Shown: in pieces, positions 25,541-32,082 of the stretch
Numbering within the stretch: position 1 is the first letter of the stretch
Layout: each line of letters starts with the position of its first letter
Assembly: GCF_000722545.1 (NCBI RefSeq)
Contig: NZ_JNVM01000009.1
Span: 1-64,000, forward strand
Origin: Paenibacillus tyrphae
Lineage (GTDB): Bacteria; Bacillota; Bacilli; Paenibacillales; NBRC-103111
Direction of reading: 5' to 3'
DNA: 64,000 nucleotides
Program-made: the position numbers and the translations under genes
The notes under the pieces: generated by a model
Told to the model about the DNA's origin: nothing
Database searches by the model: none
Seen by the model: only the letters and a program-made list of their open reading frames with translations

Positions 25541-25727
25541 AAAGCATCGTACTTCCGCTAATTGTTGGAGGGAACAGGTGCCTTGGGAAATAAAGGAACT
25601 AAGATGCGCTATATGCCATGTTTGGGCAGGTGGTGAGAAATTTCGACAAGAGTAGAGCATCTGAGTTCCGCTAAGATTTTGTGACGGCTCGATTTGCCTC
25701 CGATAGAGCATTTCGGGTGCGCTATTT
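25541..25727. repeat. Short intergenic repeat array (array 2)
   Basis: Four units in alternating orientation: AAAGCATCGTACTTCCGC (25541-), AGGAACTAAGATGCGCTAT (25594-25612), TAGAGCATCTGAGTTCCGC (25653-25671) and a near-palindromic GATAGAGCATTTCGGGTGCG (25702-). The linker between units 2 and 3 begins ATGCC and contains TTTCGACA, as does the linker in array 3. Confidence 0.7.
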
Positions 25728-25783
25728 ATGTTGCTATTTCAGGTGCATGATTTCAGGAGAGAATGTATGATCGACTAATTAAG

Positions 25784-25837
25784 AAAGCCGGGGACACGCC
25801 ATCCCATTCATAAAGGGATGACGCATCTTCGGCTTTT
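25784..25837 (-). terminator. Terminator of the LtaS-like gene
   Basis: Outer AAAGCCG/CGGCTTT and inner CATCCC/GGGATG stems fall directly at the stop codon of the minus-strand gene. Confidence 0.7.
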
Positions 25838-27768
25838 CAATGCTTCTTCTCTTGCACGGGCACCTTTATGATTCGCGAGGCGGCCAGCACCCGGTTCTTG
25901 GAATCGACGACGCGTACTTGAACGTCAAGCGTTGCGGCATTAGTCGTCAGTGCCTTCGGCAGGTTCACACTAAGTGAGGATTCGCTCTGCCAAGTCGTCT
26001 GCTGCGGTTCGCCGTTGATGAAGACGGTGCTGCCAAGGCCGTATCTTCCGCCATGTATGGTAAGCTGCGATCTTCCGAAAGCATCGCCCCCGACGGTTAA
26101 GGAAGCAGGGCTTACCCGTTCGATTAGCGGTTCGCCGTAGCCGAGGATAAACGGTGGCATCCCTTTCGTATCGACGCGTGCACCAGCACCTACAGCTGCA
26201 TCACTCGTATCGCTGCTGCCAGCCGCACCACTTGTGCTGCTGTCCGCCGTCCCGGCGATGCCCGTTGAGCTATTCCCGTCGCCACCCGTTGCGCCAGCAC
26301 CTACGGCTGCATTACTCGCGTCACCGCTGTCAGCCGCGCCATTTGTGCTGCTGTCCGCCGTCCCGGCCATGCCCGTTGAGCTACTCCCGTCACCGCCCGT
26401 TGCGCCAGTACCTACAGCTGAGTTATTCGCGTCGCTAGTACCTACCGCGCCACTTGTGCTGCTGTCTGCCGTCTCGGATATGCCGGTCGCGCTATTCGCT
26501 TCGCCGCTGTCCACGCCGTCACCGCTAGTTGCCACGCCGTCGCTACCTGGGCTAGCCGTCGCGCTGCTTGCGGCTGCCTGCTTCTCCAGCGCCAGGATCG
26601 CCTTCTGCCTAGCCTCGTACTGCTGCACCAAATTCACGTCGATGTTCATCGCTTCATAATATGTTTTCGGCGGCAGCACCGGCATTTTTCGGTACAGGTC
26701 GGACAAAAAGTCCGTGTACGGACTGCCCTGCCGCTTCGCAAGATTCAAAATGTATGGCCCCAGAAACGACGGGCTCATGTGCAGCTCCTCTTTCGCTTCC
26801 TTCGGCAAATAGTTGCTCCAAATGACGACGGGAGTGTTATGCATTTTCTCCAAGAAGTCGGGGTCGTCCTCGCCGCTAATGTACTTCGATTCCTTATAAA
26901 CCAACAGCTTTTCCAAGGAAGGGAGATGGTCGCCGAAAAAAACAATGATCGTCGGCTCCTTCACCCTGCTGAAATGCACAATCAGCTCCTGTAGCGCCCG
27001 GTCGGCGCCCGATAAGCCTTGTGCATACGTCTCGGCAATGCCTGTGGTCGCGTTGGACATATTGCCTTTCACTTCGATATGGTTCTTTTTAAACTTGCCC
27101 GGCCAGTAATGATAATGGTTTTCCATTGTATTGGCAAAAATGAAGTCTGGGCCGGGATTCCGTTCGGTCTCCTCGATGATGCGCCGCACGACGGCATGAT
27201 CTCCGATGTAAGGGCCGACATACTCGTCCGGATTGAAATATTCCAGACTGATGAAGCGCGAAAATCCGAGATGCTTGTATACCTCCGAGCTGTTGAAGAA
27301 CCAATGGTAAAACGGACTGATCGCCGTCGTCGTATAGCCTTGACCCGACAACAGGCTGGCCAGCGAAGCGGTCGGCTGCTTGATGTACTGCTCGTACGGA
27401 GTGGAATCCTCCGGGAAAAAGCGCATCGAATGTCCGGTCAGCACTTCCAGCTCGACGTTGGCCGTACCGCCGCCGAACATCGGGGAAAGCAGCGTGCCGT
27501 GGGTGAATTTCTCCTGCAGCGCATGGAACATCGGAGCCGGGTCCTCGCTGAATTGCAGGCTTTTGATTTGAGTGATGTCCCAAAATGCTTCGCTCAGCAG
27601 GATGATGATGTTCGGGGGCTTTTGCAGCTCTTCGGGCGACCACTCGGTTTGAATTTCAATCTCGGGCGGCGGCAGAGGGACGGGAGGTCGAATATAGCCC
27701 GAAGCTTGTAAAATAATAAGAAGAAACAAGCCGCAGGTCAAAGCCGTAAGGCGAAGTAACAAAGGCAT
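25837..27768 (-). CDS. LtaS-like phosphoglycerol transferase with tandem repeats and an IPT domain
   Basis: A 643-residue protein anchored by one N-terminal helix (about 1-25) where LtaS has five. The sulfatase-fold domain (about 50-345) has PNIIILLSEAFWD, GGGTANVELEVLTG with the expected catalytic Thr, and FFGDHLPSL. Residues about 410-530 are low-complexity Ser/Ala/Gly/Thr/Asp with 37-residue tandem repeats (TADSST, GATGGDG). Residues about 540-640 look like an IPT/TIG immunoglobulin-like domain (RVSPASLTVGGDAFG, GSTVFINGE). It probably modifies or builds a glycerol-phosphate surface polymer, or is a relative with another substrate. GGGAG precedes ATG. Confidence 0.85.
   Translation of the reverse strand: MPLLLRLTALTCGLFLLIILQASGYIRPPVPLPPPEIEIQTEWSPEELQKPPNIIILLSEAFWDITQIKSLQFSEDPAPMFHALQEKFTHGTLLSPMFGGGTANVELEVLTGHSMRFFPEDSTPYEQYIKQPTASLASLLSGQGYTTTAISPFYHWFFNSSEVYKHLGFSRFISLEYFNPDEYVGPYIGDHAVVRRIIEETERNPGPDFIFANTMENHYHYWPGKFKKNHIEVKGNMSNATTGIAETYAQGLSGADRALQELIVHFSRVKEPTIIVFFGDHLPSLEKLLVYKESKYISGEDDPDFLEKMHNTPVVIWSNYLPKEAKEELHMSPSFLGPYILNLAKRQGSPYTDFLSDLYRKMPVLPPKTYYEAMNIDVNLVQQYEARQKAILALEKQAAASSATASPGSDGVATSGDGVDSGEANSATGISETADSSTSGAVGTSDANNSAVGTGATGGDGSSSTGMAGTADSSTNGAADSGDASNAAVGAGATGGDGNSSTGIAGTADSSTSGAAGSSDTSDAAVGAGARVDTKGMPPFILGYGEPLIERVSPASLTVGGDAFGRSQLTIHGGRYGLGSTVFINGEPQQTTWQSESSLSVNLPKALTTNAATLDVQVRVVDSKNRVLAASRIIKVPVQEKKH
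26180..26490 (-). repeat. 111-bp coding tandem repeat
   Basis: Three units of exactly 111 bases (anchors at 26249, 26360 and 26471), the last incomplete, encode 37-residue Ser/Gly/Ala-rich repeats inside the LtaS-like gene. High identity between units suggests recent slippage and length variation. Confidence 0.85.
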
Positions 27769-27842
27769 AGGCGGATCTCCCGTTTGAATGCGTTTTCGTT
27801 AAAGTAGTGCTATTATACCACGGACCTTCGTCTTGTATATAG

Positions 27843-28152
27843 TGCGGCGCATCAGGGGGAATTGTAGAGCTGGCGATCACCGAAGAGCCGCGGCCGAACC
27901 GATGGGAAGAAGCGTTTTCTGCGGCCAGCGCGCTTATTCAAATTCTCCAGCTGCTGGCTTGGGAACGAAAAATCGGCGTCGTCAGGGAAAACGAACGAAT
28001 ACAATGGGGACCCGGATTCCCGTCAGGCGATCGGAGTGAAGCCCGGAGAGAAGATCGTCGGCACGCTCCACATAGGCTACTTCGACGAAGGCAAAGTGCC
28101 GCGTCCGAAGCCTCGTACGCCGGTATCCGAGCTGTTGACATTGCTTGAATAA
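27843..28152 (+). pseudogene. Nitroreductase-family remnant with frameshift
   Basis: Conceptual translation gives ELAITEEPRPNRWEEAFSAA then LIQILQLLAWERKIGVV in one frame, and DSRQAIGVKPGEKIVGTLHI with RPKPRTPVSELLTLLE in another. Joined near 28006-28012 these match the C-terminal half of FMN-dependent nitroreductases. The first half is absent: a stop (TAG at 27840) lies directly upstream and no start codon exists. It is a decayed gene left between the LtaS-like gene and the FHA regulator. Confidence 0.75.
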
Positions 28153-28167
28153 AACGCGGACCGCTGT

Positions 28168-28208
28168 CCGCTTCCCGTAAGAATCCTTCGGCGAAGCGGG
28201 CTTTTTTA
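28168..28208 (+). terminator. Terminator after the nitroreductase remnant
   Basis: CCGCTTC (28168-28174) pairs with GAAGCGG (28193-28199), then six T residues. It outlived the gene it served. Confidence 0.75.
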
Positions 28209-28341
28209 TGTCCGTTTTTCCCTGACAGGTTCGTATTACCGAAATATAACTGTTGCGTCAGCGAAGCCTATTTTCCTTCAAGGCTGAAATAGGCTATGAT
28301 GATAGGAGGTCAAATTATTTTTATCGACCGCACAACGACGC

Positions 28342-29067
28342 TTGACCGCTGTGCAGCACTCGGAGGGAACGAAACTGGATACTTTCGCTTGTCTTTATGT
28401 GATTCGCGGAGAACCTTTCCGCTCGGGTACATGCCTGAATCTGACCGCCGCCGAAACGGTAGTCGGGAGGGCTTCGAACTCGTATTCTCCGGACTTCGCT
28501 TTTTCGAACGCGTTTATTTCCCGTAAACATATAGTGATCCGCAAAGAAGAGGAGCGTGCGGTTCTGTACGATCTGGGCAGCACGCACGGCACGGAAATCA
28601 ACGGCGTGATCGTCGAACCGAATCAACCGTATCCGCTGAAATCGTTTGATATCATAAAGCTGGCCAAAGGGATGACGGTACTGCATTTTTCGTATCTTTT
28701 CGCCGATCAGACGCTGGAGTTAGAGCCGCTCAGCATAACGCAGCGGTGGGACGAGCCTCACGGCCCGCTGACGATCCATTGGGAAAAACGGGAATGCGTG
28801 GTTGACGGTAAGCGGATTGCGATGTCCGAGAAAGAATTTTTGCTTATTCAGCTGTTGTACGATCATGCCAATCGGCTCGTGCCGATTGCCGAAATCAAGC
28901 AAGCCGTATGGCCGGAGCGCTCGGTCGGCGAGGACGGGGTTCCGGATGTAACAATGGACGAATTGAATGCGCTGGTGTACCGGATTCGCAAAAAATACGG
29001 CAAAGACACCTTTCTCATCAGTGCGGTTCGCGGCAGCGGATACGTGCTGGAGCTTCATAACAAATAA
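28342..29067 (+). CDS. FHA domain plus winged-helix transcription regulator
   Basis: A 241-residue protein. The FHA domain (about 15-120) shows VVGRASNSYSPDF, ISRKHIVI and DLGSTHGTEING, the residues that bind phosphothreonine. The C-terminal half (about 140-240) is an OmpR/PhoB-type winged helix: MSEKEFLLIQLLYDHANRLVPIAEIKQAVWPE and VYRIRKKYG...AVRGSGYVLE. Such a protein would couple Ser/Thr kinase signalling to transcription. The start is uncertain: TTG 28342 and GTG 28351 lack ribosome sites, while a CTG at 28375 has GGAGGG at good spacing. It precedes the MurA paralogue by 29 bases, likely in one operon. Confidence 0.82.
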   Translation: MTAVQHSEGTKLDTFACLYVIRGEPFRSGTCLNLTAAETVVGRASNSYSPDFAFSNAFISRKHIVIRKEEERAVLYDLGSTHGTEINGVIVEPNQPYPLKSFDIIKLAKGMTVLHFSYLFADQTLELEPLSITQRWDEPHGPLTIHWEKRECVVDGKRIAMSEKEFLLIQLLYDHANRLVPIAEIKQAVWPERSVGEDGVPDVTMDELNALVYRIRKKYGKDTFLISAVRGSGYVLELHNK

Positions 29068-29096
29068 AGACATCATCGGAAAGTGGGTAAGGGTCA

Positions 29097-30389
29097 ATGA
29101 GATGGATTGAAGTGGAACCTGCCGGCCCGCTGAACGGCTGCGTACATATCCCCGGTTCTAAAAACAGCTCGCTCGCCTTGTTGGCCGCCGCCTCACTGGC
29201 GGACGGTCTGGTGACGCTGGAGGGCATTCCGAATATCGACGATGTGAAATTGATCGCCCAGATCGGCAAAGACATCGGTTTGATGATCACCCGACGCCCA
29301 TCCGGCGAAATTGTGCTGGACCCGCGTTACATCCACAGCGCGATCATCGATCCGGGCAAGGCGTCCGCTTACCGGGCGTCCTACTATTTTGCCGGAGCCT
29401 TGCTGGCCAAATTCGGGCGGGTGACGGTCGGGTTTCCGGGGGGAGATAACTTTGTCTCCAGGCCGATCGACCAGCATATGAAGGCGTTCCAAGCGCTCGG
29501 CGCGACGGTGGAGTTTCGCGAGGATCACTATATTATTGAGGCCAAAATGCTGCGCGGGGCGGACATCTACTTCGACACCGTGACGTCGGGCGCCACGATC
29601 AACGCCATTCTGGCGGCGGTCCGCGCTCAAGGCCGGACGAATCTGTATCATGCCGCAGTCGATCCGGAGGTCGTCGATACGGCGGCGTTCCTGAACGGTC
29701 TGGGCGCGCGCATTTACGGCGCAGGGACGGACCGCATACGGATCGAGGGCGTGCCATACTTGGACGGGGGAAGGCATGCCGTGATTCCCGACCGGCTCGT
29801 CGCCGGGGCATTCTTGATGAGTGCGGGCATCACCGGCGGTACCGTGACCGTGAAGGATGTCATTCCCGAGCACCTTGGGGCGTGTATCGCCAAGCTGAGC
29901 GAGGCCGGGCTGGAGATGGAATGGGACGAAAACAGTATTACCGCCCGCGGCATGGGTCAGATCCGCGCGACCCGGGTTCGCGCAACGATGTATCCGGGCT
30001 TTGCTACGGACCTGCAGCAGCCGATGACGGCTTTGCTGACGCAGGCCAAAGGCAAGAGCATCGTCACGGAACGGGTGTACCCGAACCGGTTCAATCACGT
30101 TCCGCAGCTTCGGCGCATGGGAGCGGAGATCGAGGTCCGCGGAGAGAGTGCTTTTATCCAGGGCGGCCGGCCGCTTGTCGGCGATTGGGTGCATGCGACC
30201 GATGTACGCGCGGGCACGTGTCTGGTGCTGGCCGGACTCGCAGCCGAAGGCTGCACGCGCATTACGGGCGTGGAGCATCTGGAGCGCGGTTATGAGGATG
30301 TTATCGGCAGCTTCGACGCGCTGGGCGCCAAACTGTCGCTGCATGAGCGGGAGACGGAGCAGGATAGCCGGGCTGCCGGGATGGCGTGA
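29097..30389 (+). CDS. murA: MurA-type enolpyruvyl transferase with Asp117 in place of Cys
   Basis: A 430-residue UDP-GlcNAc enolpyruvyltransferase, the first step of peptidoglycan synthesis. PGSKNSSLALLAA carries the Lys-Asn pair, YRASYYFAGALLAKFG, FATDLQQPMTALL holds the catalytic Asp, DVRAGTCLVLAGLAAEG the PEP-binding Arg. The active loop reads PGGDNFVSRPIDQH: residue 117 is Asp where most MurA have the Cys that fosfomycin alkylates. Cys-to-Asp is the natural fosfomycin-insensitive form known in Mycobacterium and Chlamydia. The loop also lacks the usual AIG, so it may be a specialised paralogue. Linked to an FHA-type regulator. Confidence 0.88.
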   Translation: MRWIEVEPAGPLNGCVHIPGSKNSSLALLAAASLADGLVTLEGIPNIDDVKLIAQIGKDIGLMITRRPSGEIVLDPRYIHSAIIDPGKASAYRASYYFAGALLAKFGRVTVGFPGGDNFVSRPIDQHMKAFQALGATVEFREDHYIIEAKMLRGADIYFDTVTSGATINAILAAVRAQGRTNLYHAAVDPEVVDTAAFLNGLGARIYGAGTDRIRIEGVPYLDGGRHAVIPDRLVAGAFLMSAGITGGTVTVKDVIPEHLGACIAKLSEAGLEMEWDENSITARGMGQIRATRVRATMYPGFATDLQQPMTALLTQAKGKSIVTERVYPNRFNHVPQLRRMGAEIEVRGESAFIQGGRPLVGDWVHATDVRAGTCLVLAGLAAEGCTRITGVEHLERGYEDVIGSFDALGAKLSLHERETEQDSRAAGMA

Positions 30390-30434
30390 CAAGATCATAG
30401 AAACGGATGGGCAAGCTTTAAAATGCCTCATTGT

Positions 30435-30459
30435 AACCTCTCTTCGGAGAGGTTTTTTT
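30435..30459 (+). terminator. Terminator after the murA paralogue
   Basis: AACCTCTC-TTCG-GAGAGGTT with a UUCG tetraloop and seven T residues. Confidence 0.9.
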
Positions 30460-30521
30460 GCTGTTTGCGGACTTGTGCGATAGGATCTGTCGATAACCGG
30501 AAGGCGCGGGGAGCCGTCGGG

Positions 30522-30562
30522 GCAGCTAGGAGCAGATAGGAACCGCTAGGAGCAACTGGGAG
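30522..30562. repeat. Four imperfect 10-bp tandem repeats
   Basis: GCTAGGAGCA, GATAGGAACC, GCTAGGAGCA and ACTGGGAGCC follow one another. Short intergenic repeat of unknown role. Confidence 0.6.
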
Positions 30563-30609
30563 CCCCGGGCGGAGCCTCCTTTCACTTATGGCCGGATCGA
30601 GCGCGAGCA

Positions 30610-30800
30610 AAATAGAAGCGGGAAAGTTCCTCTAAACCGTCTTTTTGACCTCCTTCTGCAAATAAAGAGGAACTCAGATGCGCTAAATGCCCGATTTTAA
30701 CCTTGCTATAAATGTTTCGACACGAATAAGGGAACATACGTTCGTTATATTAAAAAAAGGCCATTTGAGACAAAAATAGCGCACGTCAGTTCCGTAATCT
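30610..30800. repeat. Short intergenic repeat array (array 3)
   Basis: Four units: GGGAAAGTTCCTCTAAA (about 30620-30636), AGAGGAACTCAGATGCGC (about 30666-30683), GGGAACATACGTTCGTTAT (about 30730-30748) and ATAGCGCACGTCAGTTCCG (about 30776-30794). The linker after unit 2 begins ATGCC and contains TTTCGACA, matching array 2. The whole 30390-30968 stretch has no gene. Confidence 0.7.
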
Positions 30801-30968
30801 TGTGAAAAGAAAAAAACCATCAGACCCCGTACAATCAGTTTTAGACTGGCCACGGAAATCGAAACGTCGACAATCCTGGACGAGAAAAGAAAGTCCAAGA
30901 TTGTCGCGGTATATTAAACTATCGTTCACCTAGCTCAACGAAGCAAACTCCTTCATCTGTGCTTTCAT

Positions 30969-31688
30969 TTATACGTCATCCGTAACCAGAGCTATCGCGA
31001 ATCCGTCGTACCCTTTGCAGCCTACCGTTTGGATTGCCGTGGCGCTTACACGCGGTTCAGAAGCAATAAGCTCGAAGAATCGGCGCACACCCTGGACGCT
31101 AGGATCGGTACTGTCGGCGTCGGCTACCGCTCCGTCGCGTACGACATTATCACCGATGATCATGCTTCCAATACGGGAGAGTTTAAGGGCCCACTCGAAG
31201 TATTTTGGATTATTGGGTTTGTCGGCATCGATAAATATCATGTCAAAGCATCTGCTTTCGGCGTCAAGTTCCTGTAGTAAATCAAGTGCCTGACCTACTC
31301 GTACTTCAACAACATCGGACAAACCGGCGCGCGCAATATTAACTCGTGCGATTTCGGCGTGTTTTGGATCGGATTCCAGTGTAATTAAACGTCCGTCGGC
31401 AGGCAGTGCCCTTGCGAGCCAGATTGTGCTATAACCGCCTAACGTACCAATTTCCAAGATCGTGCGCGCCCGTTGGATTCGCGCTAACAAATGCAGCAGC
31501 TTACCCTGGTTCGGTGCAACGTCTTGCGGCGGCAAACCAGCTGCAGTGTTATTCTGAAGTGCTTCCTCGAGCATAGGATCATGTGCTATAAGCAGATCAC
31601 TGAAGTAACTGTCGACGTCCGTCCATCTTTTATTCCGCTCCTTGCTAGATCCAAGTTGTTGGTTTTGATTGTTATCGGAAACAAACAC
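30969..31688 (-). CDS. SAM-dependent O-methyltransferase (COMT/CCoAOMT type)
   Basis: A 239-residue enzyme of O-methyltransferase family 3. SAM-binding motif ILEIGTLGGYSTIWLARALP (about 75-95), acidic LITLESDPKHAE, and the metal-binding type FDMIFIDADKPNNPKYFEWAL with IIGDNVVRDG downstream. These enzymes methylate catechol-like hydroxyls using a divalent cation. Start is GTG 31688 behind AAAGGGG. It stands alone, flanked by AT-rich non-coding DNA on both sides and lower in GC than its neighbours, which hints at acquisition. Confidence 0.88.
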   Translation of the reverse strand: MFVSDNNQNQQLGSSKERNKRWTDVDSYFSDLLIAHDPMLEEALQNNTAAGLPPQDVAPNQGKLLHLLARIQRARTILEIGTLGGYSTIWLARALPADGRLITLESDPKHAEIARVNIARAGLSDVVEVRVGQALDLLQELDAESRCFDMIFIDADKPNNPKYFEWALKLSRIGSMIIGDNVVRDGAVADADSTDPSVQGVRRFFELIASEPRVSATAIQTVGCKGYDGFAIALVTDDV

Positions 31689-31929
31689 GTTAAATCGCCC
31701 CTTTCGATTGTCGGATTAAATTTTTTATGAATTCCCTTAGAATAATAACAGCAAAGTTCAATAAACAAAATTTCAATAAATATTTCAAATATATAAAAAT
31801 ATGTTATCAAATTCATTAATTTTGAGTTCTTGATCCTAGCAGTCGTCATCGAAAGAGCTCTCCATTAACTTTATTTCTTTGGACGCCGTTACTTTTCCGC
31901 ACGGGTCCGGGAACTGCAGATGTTGCGAT
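31689..31929. other. AT-rich intergenic region
   Basis: No gene recognised between the methyltransferase start and the ppdK operator. The first part likely holds the methyltransferase promoter; base composition is markedly AT-rich. Confidence 0.4.
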
Positions 31930-31993
31930 AAATAGTGTGTATTAAATATAAATATTACACACTATTTACAACGTAACAAAGCTATGATATGTT
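31930..31993 (+). promoter_or_regulatory. ppdK promoter with a perfect inverted-repeat operator
   Basis: AAATAGTGTGTA (31930-31941) and TACACACTATTT (31956-31967) form a perfect 12-bp inverted repeat with a 14-base spacer. The right arm overlaps a -35 (TTTACA, 31965-31970) placed 17 bases from TATGTT (31988-31993). The half-sites match two direct repeats in the pckA promoter. TATGATATGTT at 31983 also comes close to the motif TRTGHYATAYW that I recall for the gluconeogenic repressor CcpN. Confidence 0.7.
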
Positions 31994-32082
31994 TTATACA
32001 TCATTAAACATCCACAACGTTCCATATGTGTACTCGCGGTCTGCGAACCGTAGGTTCTAAAATGACGGGAGGATTATCAATC

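Larger units (their letters stand above)
25348..25836. other. Intergenic region: terminators and repeat array
   Basis: No gene seen. It carries the ABC operon terminator (25476-25520), a four-unit short repeat array (25541-25727) and the terminator of the LtaS-like gene (25784-25837). Confidence 0.6.

Noticed and set aside
25541..30800. Evenly spaced repeats considered as CRISPR arrays
   Set aside because: Units alternate in orientation, differ in sequence, have conserved linkers instead of unique spacers, and no cas genes are present.
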